Below, piece by piece: positions 1 through 11,200 of a DNA stretch of 64,000 nucleotides. Positions within the stretch are counted from its first letter, which is position 1; each line of letters starts with the position of its first letter. A program made the translations under genes and the position numbers. Below the pieces are notes generated by a model. It was not told the origin of the DNA. It did not search any database and saw only the letters and a list, made by a program, of their open reading frames with translations. This DNA comes from Conchocele bisecta (Eukaryota; Mollusca; Bivalvia; Lucinida; Thyasiridae), in contig JAQRGA010000121.1 in NCBI GenBank assembly GCA_029237695.1, positions 1-64,000 on the forward strand, written 5' to 3'.

Positions 1-391
1 TTATTTCCATAATACAATATGCCGCGACATGTGGTAAAGTACATTTGTATTAATGGCCATCTTGTTTACTAGGTAAATTACTATGCTTAAGCTACTACTT
101 CTGATGGTCTATCATGCAGAAATATATAGAGGCAGTCACAGTGGTAACATATGAAAACTCATTTGGTTTGGGCTTAGAGATGGTACTATAAAAGAAAATA
201 AAACTGCCTAGTTTATGCTGGAACGCCCATCTATCACGTAGATCTGCAGTATTTGCATATAGGCAACCTGGTCAACATCTGAAAGGGGAGACGTTTATAC
301 ACTGCATTCATGTGTGTGTAAATAGGGTGGGTGGAAGAGTAGAGACCCCAGCTAGAGCCATGTATGCTGTGGGAGTTGCAGCAGGACTATT
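1..391. other. Unassigned non-coding DNA
   Basis: AT-rich sequence with no convincing reading frame, RNA gene or repeat recognised. Confidence 0.5.
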
Positions 392-652
392 CAAGGGTGT
401 CGTCAGGGGGGGGGGGGGGGGGGGTGGGGTCCGAACCCTTTTTGAGCCAACATGATTTTTTTTAAACTAAAAATGACAAAAATAGAAAACAATTAGTTTT
501 ACTCATATCTTGATTTGTGAGACTCTTAGCTTAAATTTCATCATCGAATAGTTGAATGACTTTTTCTGTTTTATATTGCGCTTTATAATATGATTTGTTT
601 ATGTTCGACCCCCCCCCCCCAACCCCCTTCTGAAAAGCTGGCAACGCCCCTG
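392..652. mobile_element. CAGG-ended MITE with G- and C-runs
   Basis: The ends are imperfect inverted repeats (caagggtgtcgtcag and the complement of ctggcaacgcccctg), flanked by a 5-bp duplication ctatt at 387-391 and 653-657. It contains a run of about 20 G near 404-424 and a C-run near 609-620. It is non-coding. The CAGG start and 5-bp duplication suggest a hAT-like non-autonomous element, but this is tentative. Confidence 0.8.
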
Positions 653-862
653 CTATTGGCAAGGAAGTGAATAAAAAATACTGGATTTATAATACATATT
701 TATTGATAGAGAGATGCAATCAACTTGCACAACATAAATGTCCAAAAATATTGTACATACAATATCAAACTTTGAAATACAGTCACACAATGACATACAG
801 CCAGATCAGCCTTCTTCTGGTGAAATCATTTTTGTTGGTCTGTCTCAAGTTTAAACCAGTAG

Positions 863-1324
863 ACTGTAGCCTATTTGATCAGCATTGCAAAGTAAACTTT
901 TCTAGCAAAGTATACTTTGAGGGAGAAATTTTAAATTTAAGGATAAATTTCTTAATTTTGATTATACTGAATTCAGGCCCGTAGCCAGACCTGTTTGAAG
1001 GGGGGTCGTTTCGAAGGCCCAAGGGGCCTGAGGTATCTAGGGGGGGTCTAAAAAAGTGGACCTCGAGGCTAAAAAAGTGGACCTCGAGGCTGGGCTCCGA
1101 CCCCCCTGGCTACGGGCCTGGAATTTATTACATTATCACAGCCATTTTGGCTGTGATAATGTAATAAATTCAGTATAATAATTCTGCATATTTTTAATCA
1201 TCAAATATATGCAGTCGTTAGTTCTGTATGAAATAATGCATTTCCGGAAAAATAAATGATTACTCCTTCAAAGTATACTTTGCTAGAAAAGTATAATTTG
1301 CAATGTTGGTGAAATATGCTACTG
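863..1324. mobile_element. TAGCC-ended foldback MITE, interrupted
   Basis: The ends read tagcctatttgatcagcattg and its near complement. The centre is the palindrome tattacattatcacagcca and its complement. A second, uninterrupted copy lies at 34119-34427. This copy is split by the 147-bp element at 974-1120. Confidence 0.85.
974..1120. mobile_element. CAGGCCCGTAGCC element nested in a MITE
   Basis: Terminal repeats CAGGCCCGTAGCC and GGCTACGGGCCTG. Flanking duplication gaatt at 969-973 and 1121-1125. The uninterrupted sibling at 34119-34427 has one copy of the target. Inside is a short tandem repeat of aaaaaagtggacctcgaggc. Confidence 0.9.
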
Positions 1325-1439
1325 GTCTCATGATTTTAAAACTGTCTGAGGATATCCACATGCTTGACAATCAAACATGCCAGATTTTCGGCACAAGTTA
1401 TGGAAATGTGCTGTGCAGGAGTTAATTCACGGGTCTTTC

Positions 1440-1700
1440 ATTGGTATACCGTATGAGACGAGCCATGTGATTTTGTACACAAGAAGATGCGAGTTTTCAT
1501 AAATCAATTACAGAAATTGTGATATTTTCTGTAAATGATGTTGAATATTGACATTTTCACACCAAATACCCATTTGCTCTAAACATGTTGTCAACTTTCA
1601 ACATCAGTATGGAAACTATGGAAACTATCGTAAATTTTGTACTATTTCATGAGATACATGTACATGTATCACCCATGGTAGGTACAAAATCACATTTCTT
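1440..1700. repeat. Foldback repeat with CATGTGATTTTGTAC ends
   Basis: Left part reads gccatgtgattttgtacac and the right part ends ggtacaaaatcacat. The middle has attttctgtaaatgatgttg facing its rough complement. A related copy is at 28560-28850. Non-coding. Confidence 0.6.
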
Positions 1701-1837
1701 GTCTCATAGCTGATGTGTGAACAGATCCGGGTTTACACTGCAAAGACAATGAAACATTTACCCAGAACCAGACACTATATAGGTGAGTGTATCCAGGATG
1801 CAATCCAGTGATAGGAAAGTAAATAGAGAACACCAGC

Positions 1838-2070
1838 GGCCTGTTTCACTAAACGTCGTACAACTAAAATATTTGTAAGAGAAATTTTATGATCGTCTGG
1901 AAATTTTAATTGATGGATTTACATTTATTGAGCATAGGCTGCAGCCTTATGCTCAATAAATGTAAATACAATAATTGTTTACAAGAAAAAAGTGTTAATG
2001 TGAAATTTACAGAGTATCATAATGTTGCACTTACAAACATTTTAGTCATACAAAGTTTAGTGAAACGGCC
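1838..2070. mobile_element. GGCC-TTTCACTAAA foldback MITE, copy 1
   Basis: A palindromic element of about 230 bp. The ends are ggcctgtttcactaaac and gtttagtgaaacggcc, and the centre is a hairpin around tttacatttattgagcatag. Further copies are at 8796-9012, 11534-11772 and 23714-23942. No protein is encoded. Confidence 0.85.
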
Positions 2071-2577
2071 TCCAGACAAGCATCTTTTGATATCAAGCAT
2101 GGCGGCTCAGAAACTTGTAGGAATTCCCAGTAGTACTGAGGAATTCCAAGGATCAACAAGGAATTCCAAGTTTCAGCCTGTTGTAAAAAGAGAACCATTC
2201 AATAAACTTGCTCTTGACATCAAATTCTAGTCACAATAAAGATCAATGTCGACAAGATACAAAATATTGCTGTATACAAATGAATTTGTCAAATGAAATC
2301 TAGATGTCCAGAAATGCACTTTCCTGTGTTTTACGGAATTTAAATTCAGTCTCAAACTGATGGTAAACTGTGATCTATGTAAACTCTGTGGCTGAACTGG
2401 GCGGGGGTTGCAATTCCGGCACCCCCCCCTCTAGGTTCGCCCCTGAAGTGTGACCATTTCAAATACACTTGCCTGGTATTCTATTTATCAGCTAATACTT
2501 TATGGCATGGAATATATAAAGGTTCCCATTGAAAGAAATGCAACAAGCACCTACATGTATAACATTGTTTTCACTGA

Positions 2578-2815
2578 AAGGAACAATAACCATTACTACG
2601 CTGAATTAAATGTTGACATCTGCTGGAAATGTTTTATTTTCAATATTTTTTCGATAAAATCCTGTTTTGGCAGCGCATGAGAATCGTCTCCACTGGATAA
2701 TGCTCATGTGCTGCCAAAACAGTTTTTTTTGTTTAGAATTAAGGCAAACATGAAAAACAGCAGACGACAATTTGCGTCTCCCGCTTAGTGAGGGTTAGTA
2801 TCATGATTATTGAGT
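2578..2815. mobile_element. TTAA-type foldback MITE (CCCTTACTACGCTGAA family), damaged copy
   Basis: Related to the well-preserved copies at 24539-24745 and 36107-36297. It shows ccattactacgctgaatt, tctgctggaaatgtttta and the inner arms ctgttttggcagc and gctgccaaaacag. The piggyBac-type assignment rests on the CCC start and TTAA targets of the intact copies. Confidence 0.7.
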
Positions 2816-2919
2816 TTAGGCCAGATTAGCTTCCGACAAGAGTAGTACACTCATGTGGCGCGATATAGGTTTAAATATTTTATTAGTGGCACCAAGAATG
2901 TTATTTATTTATTTAATAT

Positions 2920-3271
2920 AGGAATGAATGGCCTTTTTGTGGAATTTATCGGGGTATAAACTTGGAAAAGTCGCGGGAATACTGGACGAAGGCCGGAAGG
3001 CCTCGTCCAGTATTCCCGCGACTTTTCCAAGTTTATATCCCCGATAAATTCCACAAAAAGGCTATTCATTCCTTATAATTCCAGCATTTGAAATAAATTC
3101 ATCAAGAAAATGTGTTTATTTTCCGTTTTCTTAATTATTTTAACTGCGCCTCACGGTTACGGAAAGTAGTTCGGCGTGGGAGTTTACTGGGATATAAATT
3201 TTGGACAGAGACTTGCTACGGGCCAATCAAATGTTAGGGAATCGTGTAAATATTTTTGTTCTGGAATTATT
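2920..3271. mobile_element. Foldback element with one palindrome unit
   Basis: A palindrome of about 150 bp (arms ataggaatgaatggcctttt through gtcgcgggaatactggac, centre ggccggaaggcc) followed by a non-palindromic tail of about 200 bp ending ctggaattatt. The same tail follows two units at 3889-4353 and four units at 20447-21178. Apparent proteins on both strands here are artefacts of the palindrome. Confidence 0.85.
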
Positions 3272-3888
3272 GGTGATTAACAATTTAATGGTGGTCAACA
3301 GCTAAGGTCAATTTAGGTTACTGGGGTCGCATTCCGGTATGGATGGGGGAAAATCTCACCCGTCCAGAATTGAATATTTACAAAAACTAGATGGCCAAGG
3401 ACGGCATGTCACACCCGCCGCTGCTTTGATAGTATACCAAAAAACTTTAACCAAAATGTTTAACCTGGATGCACTTACGCCAATGTGCTGACTATATCGC
3501 ATTGTTCGCAAGCGTGCACGACAAAAATAGATATCCCTAAAAGTAATACGGTTAGCACTAATCTTACTACTTTTATAATTGATATAACCGGCATAGCAAT
3601 CAGTGTAGGCCCTGATCAGGCTGCGCTAACAGGACTACACTGGTGATAAACTCAATAAGTCCTCTATTTATTTTCGCGAATAACATACATGTATACGAGA
3701 TGCAATCTCCCAATGTAAATATGGCATAATAATTCAATACAATACATTGGCAATACTATGATAATTCAAACACCTAATATAATATAAGTATGTCTATGAA
3801 AATCAAGTCCCCTTTACCCCAGCATTTGTATACATTGTATAACTATTATGATGCTACTGTGTCTCAGATGAGGTTGAAATGTGGAGTA
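3272..3888. other. Unassigned non-coding DNA
   Basis: No gene seen. Around 3575-3655 there is a fragment resembling the ACTGGAGAAATGGGGC repeat family (cactggtgataaactcaat). Confidence 0.4.
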
Positions 3889-4353
3889 TTATAGGAATGA
3901 ATGGCCTTTTTGTGGAATTTATCGGGATATAAACTTGGAAAAGTCGCGGGAATACTGGACGAAGGCCGGAAGGCCTCGTCTTGTATTCCCGCGACTTTTC
4001 CAAGTTTATTATAGGAATGAATGGCCTTTTTGTGGAATTTATCGGGGTATAAACTTGGAAAAGTCGCGGGAATACTGGACGAGGCCTTCCGGCCTTCGTC
4101 CAGTATTCCCGCAACTTTTCCAAGTTTATATCCCCGATAAAGTCAACAAAAAGGCCATTCATTCCTTATAATTCCAGCATTTGAAATAAATTCATCAAGA
4201 AAATGTGTTTATTTTCCGTTTTCTTACGAATTATTTTAACACGGAAAGTAGTTTGGTGTGGGAGTTTACTGGGATATAAATTTTGGACAGATACGTGCTA
4301 CGGGGCAATCAAATGTTAGGGAATTGTGTAAATATTTTTGTGCTGGAATTATT
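3889..4353. mobile_element. Foldback element with two palindrome units
   Basis: Same family as 2920-3271. Unit 1 (3889-4008) ends after the inner arm and unit 2 (4009-4170) has full arms. The shared tail follows to 4353. Confidence 0.85.
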
Positions 4354-4425
4354 GAGTTAGGAAAAAAATGAAGATTTGTATCGGTTTCCTGAATATATTT
4401 GCCCCTGTGAGTGATCTGAGAAATA

Positions 4426-6020
4426 AACAAGAGGGCCATGATGGCCCTAATTCGCTCACCTGACCTCATCAACACCAGAGGAGAATGTGACATTGAGTTC
4501 ATGTGTTTTAAAAAAATTGTGCTATTTTTAGACGGCGGTCATCTTGGATTAAGCGATGACTCTCATTTTACCAAATCTGAAAATGCTTCACCCAAGGATC
4601 GGAACTTCCGAGGAAGTTTGGCCAGCATCGGCCATGTGGTTCCTGAGAAAAAGACTTTCAAAATCTCAAATAAATGGACCTTTTGGCGGCCATCATGGAT
4701 GACATAATCATCCGATTCCGACAAATATTGCGCCAGAGCAATCGCCTCATCGATACCTTCAATTTGATATATGACATGAGCATATTCGGTCAAAAATAAA
4801 ATTTTACCCCACGGGCCACACCCATTTTTGACCCCGGGGTCACCATTTTCACAACTTTAAAAGAGCATTGTACATCGATCATTCCTACCAAGTTTCATCG
4901 AAATCCGGCCAGTGGTTCATGAGAAAAAGATTTTGTAAGAATTTGTGCTATTTTTAGACGGCGGCCATCTTGGATTAGCGATGACCTCCATTTTAACAAA
5001 TCTGAAAAGGCTTCACCCATGGACCATAACCGTGAAGTTTGGCTACCATGGGCCAAGCGGTTCATGTGAAGAAGAATTTTGAAATCTCTAATAAAAGAAC
5101 GACCTTTTGACCTTTCGGTGGCCATCTTGGATGACATAACCATCAGATTTCGACAAAAAAGGCACCAGAGTGATCACCTCTTTGATACCTTCAATTCGAT
5201 ATATGACTTGACCCCAATTTGACCACACGGGCCACACCCATTTTTGACCCCGGGGTCACCATTTTAACAACTTTGAAAGAGCATTGTACATCGATCATTC
5301 CTACCAAGTTTCGTCGAAATCCGGCTAGTGGTTCATGAGAAGAAGCCTTTTTAAGAATTTATGCTATTTTTAGATGGCGGCCATCTTGGATTAGCGATAA
5401 CCTCCATTTTAACAAATCTGAAAAGGCTTCACCCATGGACCATAACTTCTAATTTTGGCTACCATGGGCCAAGCGATTCATGTGAAGAAGAATTTTGAAA
5501 TCTCTAATAAAAGAACGACCTTTTGACCTTTCGGCGGCCATCTTGGATGACATAACCATCAGATTTCGACAAGAAATGCACCAGAGTGATCGCCTCTTTG
5601 ATACCTTCAATTCGATATATGACTTGACCATATTCGGTCAAAAATAAAATTTGACCCCAATTTGACCCCACGGGCCACGCCCAGTTTTGACCCCAGGGTC
5701 ACCATTTTAACAACTTTGAAAGAGCATTGTACATCGATCATTCCTACCAAGTTTTGTCGAAATCCGGTTGGCGGTTCTTGAGAAGAAGATTTTTGAAGAA
5801 TTTGTGCTATTTTTAGACGGCGGCCATCTTGGATTACGCAATGTCATTTTAACAATTTTGTAATCCCCCTACCTAAGGACCATGATTATGAAGTTTGGTG
5901 ACTATAGGCCCAATAGTTACCAAGGAGAAGACGTTTGAAAATGTTCACGGACGACGACAGACGACGGACACATTGCGGTAACAATAGCTCACATGAGCTT
6001 CGCTCAGGTGAGCTAAAAAA
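4426..6020. mobile_element. Tandem-core element, core about 420-440 bp (GGCCATCTTGGAT)
   Basis: Starts aacaagagggccatgatgg (a hairpin of GGGCCATGATGGCCC). It holds about four units marked by gacggcggccatcttggatt near 4530, 4956, 5372 and 5815. It ends with cgacgacagacgacgga and gctcaggtgagctaaaaa, the last complementary to the early gctcacctga. This layout matches pearl/Helentron-associated elements known from bivalves. No protein is encoded. Confidence 0.75.
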
Positions 6021-7053
6021 CAATATGAAAAAAATACGTTATTTATAAAAAAAATAAAATACGCTAGTTTTGCTAAATATAGAATTCATATTTCCCATTG
6101 ATGAGCTCACATTTAGTAGCCACTTGCCTTGCTTTGACTAGACACTAAGTCACCAACTACGTCACCGATAACATTCAGATCTCGCATTTTTAAATTCGGT
6201 TATTTTTTTATAACCATGTGTGTACATTGTGTGTTACGGTATTACAGTGTTAATATGGCGATTATATTAGAAGTGAGCAATGCTGACCATATCTTGTTAT
6301 AAAAAGAAGTTTATCTTTTTGACATATCTTCAGCGAAGCAGTAGTCATTGGTAGCACAAGGGTTTTTCACTATTTTTTCGATAGATCGTAGAAAGAATTG
6401 CGTCATTACTAGTGGGTTTTTCTAGGTACTGCCAAGTTAAACAGAGTATGGAATTTCCTCGACTTAATATGCAAATGAGATAATTAACCGACAAATGTAT
6501 GTTCATGACTAAGAACAAGTTACGACTATTCATACACATATATCTGAAAGAGTTTTTGTGAAATGCTTATTTGGAGGTACCATCTGAGACACAGTATATT
6601 TAATACGCTTTGTTACCTTAATACATTTGTTTTCTATAACTACTTAACAATTGTAAATATGCATGTAAATAAATCTTTGGTTTGTTATAAAAAAAATAAC
6701 AAGAAAATGTAACACCTATGCCGGTGGAAAATTGGAGAAACACCGGCAATATTATTACCCAGACACACGGATGAACAGACCAACATTCAGTCCGAACACA
6801 ATATGCTTCCAGGCTCTACAGAGCAACAAGTAGTAGCAACAAGTAGTAGCAACATTAGGCCATAGCAAGTTCTTTTTCTGTTAAGGTAGGTTTTGAAAGT
6901 GGTGTGTATGCTATGTTACACTAGTTACTGGTGAAGTAATATGAAAACTGATTGGGGGACTTGTCCAAGTATTCGATCCGTTCATGAATGTCCACTTAAT
7001 ATGTGTAATAAGAGTTCTTTTTCTGTTTTTTTCTAAAGTTTGCTGGCTGAAAT
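6021..7053. other. Unassigned AT-rich DNA
   Basis: No gene or recognised element. A short direct repeat caacaagtagtag occurs near 6829-6848. Confidence 0.4.
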
Positions 7054-7117
7054 TAAATTTATGCTAAAAACTTCCTCAACCCTGCAAAGGGTTGAGGAAG
7101 TTTTTAACATAAATTTA
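7054..7117. repeat. Long hairpin, 30-bp arms
   Basis: Arms 7054-7083 and 7088-7117 pair with one mismatch around the loop gcaa (core acttcctcaaccc and gggttgaggaagt). On RNA or single-stranded DNA it would form a very stable stem. Confidence 0.9.
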
Positions 7118-7645
7118 CCTTCTTTTCTCAAGGACTTGAACATAGAAAAGATATGGTATGGCCTTATTCATATTAGGTGAATATTAGTAGAACATAATAT
7201 ACTTTATCACATGAAAACCTTGTTATGCCATGTTGTAACCCATTTCATAAAGTGATATAACACACATGTAAGAACAGCTGGAGCGGAGTTGATTGGCTGG
7301 CCGCATCACCATAATTATGCGCCAACGTTATGTAAGATGAATAACATGGAGATGTTCCAAATGGTGCGACAAAGCAATAATGTTTGTACGGTGACATCAT
7401 AATCTTTTACACATCATTAGAAGCGTCAGATAAACAGTGAAATTACTGCACTGGCAAACTTTTAAAGTCCTAAAATGTCTCTACGATCGACAACCAATTA
7501 CGTGCCACCTACAATCTCTCACGAAGCACAAGCACATTATGACCTCAGTACGAGTATATCACGAGCTCATCATGCACTATACAGAGCTCCAGATATGTTT
7601 TTCATCTAAAGAGTATTATACCCCCATATTTAAAATTCAATGCAT

Positions 7646-7955
7646 AAATAGAGAATAGTAGGTTAATAGTGCGGTGAATGGGAAAAAATATCTGGCAAGG
7701 CTTAGGAAACAGGATGGGTGAGGCTCTGCCGAGCACATCCCGTTTCCGAGCCGCGCCAGATATTTTTACCATTCACGGCACTAACCTACTATTCTATTTA
7801 TCCCGTCAACACCTAGAAATGGCTTTAAAATGCAAAAAAAGTAACCCCAGTCACCGCATATATTCATACGCAGTAATTAGGTCGTATTGACAGGATATCA
7901 AAAATGTTTCACGGCACCGTGTTTCACGGCACATACGCACTGTGTTGACGGGATA
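7646..7955. mobile_element. Foldback repeat ending in GTTGACGGGATAA, copy 1
   Basis: Contains two hairpins, one around gaatgggaaaaaatatctgg and one around atcccgtcaacac. The second copy is in the opposite orientation at 13821-14090, inside the ALDH intron just upstream of the exon 12 array. Confidence 0.8.
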
Positions 7956-8225
7956 ATATATACATGCTGTTAAGGTCGTGTTATATCGTAGCAACATTGT
8001 GGAAGTGGGAACCTAGCTATTGGAGAATACACAGGAGTTTGACTGTCTGCAATATAGACGCTCAGCTAACTTCACAGGTACATTTAGTTATATCTCAGTA
8101 GCATGTATATAGAGCCTACAGACGCAAAATTGTGTGTAAATTGACATACAGCACACATGTACAACACATGATCTATATTATATATCGCCAGAAAACTGCC
8201 AGCTCCTCATATTACCACAACCTGT

Positions 8226-8258
8226 CTATGAATTCTTCTGTGGCACCTTGATGCATAC
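8226..8258 (-). CDS. ALDH exon 14, terminal coding microexon (33 nt)
   Basis: After the acceptor tctgtctttcag this short exon reads [10 protein letters not shown] and stop TAG at 8226-8228. Joined to exon 13 it gives [14 protein letters not shown], almost the ALDH2 C-terminus EVKTVTVKVPQKNS. The match of phase, sequence, stop position and splice site makes chance unlikely despite the size. No AATAAA hexamer was noticed on the minus strand close below the stop. Confidence 0.9.
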   Translation of the reverse strand, partial: VCIKVPQKNS

Positions 8259-11200
8259 CTGAAAGACAGAGCATGTTGCGTTTAAAGAGGACAATAGGCG
8301 GGCAATGTAATACAAGAATTATTTGACCGTAACATGACCGTGGGCATGTGCTAAAGTAAGCATCACAAAAACCGCCAGAGAAGTGGATGCTTAAAACACG
8401 ACGAGAATTCCGTCACAAAAGCAGTGGCTATGCCGAGTTTCTTACAATATAAAATCAGTCAACAAGTTTAATAAATATTGTATTAAATGAACACGACCGT
8501 CAGATTATTTTTATTGCATAGAATATCATTATAATTTGAAGCTGTACTGATTACCTAACATGTTTGCATATTTATTACACTAGTGTATTATGTGTTTTCA
8601 TACATCTGTTATTAACTGTGAAAGCCCATTTTATGCAATAAAATGGCTTCTTGCTTCCTTCCTCAGCATTTAAGGCCATATGTGGCTGTCACTGGAGAAA
8701 TGGGGCTTATAGGATTTTTGACCAGTGTAGCTGCTGATCAAATAACTCACTCATATAGCCTGACAACGATCTGTATTGCTTGTTAGAAACATGACGGGCA
8801 ATTCATTCACTAATCTTCGAACAACTAAAATGTTAGCAAGTGCAAATTTAGGATCGTCCGGAAATTTCAATTGATGGATTGACATTTATTGAACAAATGC
8901 AGCCTATGCTCAATAAATGCAAATCCAATATTTGTTTAAAAGAAAACATTGTTAATGTGAAATTTACAGACTATCATAATTTTAATTGTACAAAGTTTAG
9001 TGAAACGGCCCCTGGTGCCCATTCCACTAAACTTCTTATGATAGCAAGAGCTGTAGGAGAACAGCATAGCTTGACTACGAGGGTTGTCGATGTACACATA
9101 GCTTGACAAACAAGGTGGCCGCGGACTGCAAAAAAAACTTAACCAAGGTTGACTAAAAACCTTAACCAAGGGAAATTAAGTAAGTAATTCAAGGTTAAAT
9201 GTAGGTTAATGTCAGATATAGGTCAGGGGTTATTGATGTACATCAGTAGATGAAGTTTTCCAAGTATGGTTGCTGTAGGCCCAGGAGTATTCCATATACA
9301 AGCTTGACTAAAAAACTTAACCAAGGGGAAATAACTAAGTAATCCAAGGATAAAAGTAGGTCAAGGTCAAATATAGGTCAGGGGTTATTGATGTACATCA
9401 CTAGGAGATGAAGTTTTCCAAGTATGGTTGCTGTAGGCCCAGGAGTATTCCATATACAAGTTTGACTATAAACATTAACCAAGTTTGAGTACAAACCTTA
9501 ACCAAGGGGAAATAAGTAAGTAATTCAAGATTAAATGTAGGTGAAGGTAAAATATAGGTCCGGGGTTATTGATGTACATCACTATGAGAAAAAGTTATCC
9601 AAGTATGGTGTCTGTGTGCACAATAGTATTGCATCTACAAGCTTGACTAAAAACCTTAACCAAGGTTGACTAAAAACCTTAACCAAGGGGAATGAAGTAA
9701 GTAATTCAAGGTTAAATGTAGGTCAAGGTCAAATATAGGTCAGGGGTTGTTGATGTACATCACTAGGAGATGAAGTTGTCCAAGTATGGTTGGTGTAGAG
9801 CCAGGAGTATTACATCTACAAGCTTGACTAAAAACCTTAACCAAGGAGAATTAACTAAGTAATTGAAGAGGAAATGTAGGTCAAGGTCAAATATAGATCA
9901 GGGGTTATTGATGTACATCACTATGAGAAAATGTTGTCCAAGTATGGTGTCTGTATGCACAATAGTATTCCATGTACAAGCTTGACTAAAAACGTTAACC
10001 AAGGTTGACTAAAAACCTTAACCAAGGGGAATTAACTAAGTAATTCAAGGTTAAATGTAGGTCAAGGTCAAATATAGGTCAGGTGTTGTTGATGTACATC
10101 ACTAGGAGATTGTCTAGAAGTTGTCCAAGTATGGTGGGTGTAGGGCCAGGAGTATTCCATATACAAGCTTGACTAAAAACCTTAACCAAGGCTTGACGGT
10201 GACGCCGACGCCGGGGTGACTACATAAGCTCTAACTATTCTTCGAATAGTCGAGCTAAAAATGAAGATTTTTATTAATCTCACATTACCATGGTTTACTA
10301 ACATTACAATTTTGCACCTATATGCACTCATCGTTACATGTTAACACATCGCCTAAAGAATTTCCAGAATTGTCAGAGTAAATGTAATTATAAAATAAAA
10401 TTTTACACTGACAAAACTTCTTAGTCGTACAAATTTTAGTGAAAAGGGCCTCAGGATCGTCCTTACGGTTTTAACTTCTGTGTAATTACTGAGGCCGTAT
10501 TCCCCCAGCTCGCGCCCATTGCCCGACATGTTGAAGCCTCCAAACGGCATACAGCTGTCAAACACGTCGTAGCAGTTCACCCTACAAACAAAACATTCGC
10601 AAATGGTTGATGGATCGATTGATGATTTGCGCTTTTGTTCTGAAAATTTAATCAACTTTCAATCACTTACGGAAAAATATTTTTCATGAGCTATTGCATT
10701 TCTTCGGTACATCTTTGGATTATTTGATTATGAAACGAGTGCCGCCAGACACAAAATACACCCGTCTAAGGTGATTGACAGAAAGCTGTCAGAAGAGTTG
10801 ATTGCACAAACTCTATACCCTACACAGTGTATGCAAAGGTGTGGGAAAAGGCCGTATTTTTGTGAGAGAAAATATTTGTCAAACAGAAAAAACACCATGT
10901 TGCACATGTTAAATATGTGGAGAATACATGTGTACAGTTTCAAATCAATTGACAGAAAGTTGAAAAGGGTGTATTTTTGTGACAAAATAATGTCCTCATA
11001 AAAACTCCATCGTGCATATGTTCAATATATGCAGAATACATGTGTAAAGTTTCAGATCGATTGACATAAAGCTGTCAGAGGAGTTGATTACACAATATAT
11101 ATACCTTATACAGGATTGTATTCAAAAGTGTAGAAAAAATGGCTCAGTTATTTTAGTAATAAATCAATATTTGTCATACAAGTACAAAGGTGCACATGTT

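Noticed and set aside
9044..10262. Repeated units with regular spacing as a CRISPR array
   Set aside because: Units are 155-180 bp, all similar throughout, with no short repeat/unique spacer pattern, in animal DNA.
10353..10466. Read-through C-terminus of ALDH exon 13 to the stop at 10353
   Set aside because: The tail is partly MITE sequence and unlike any ALDH. Splicing to 8258 restores the family C-terminus.
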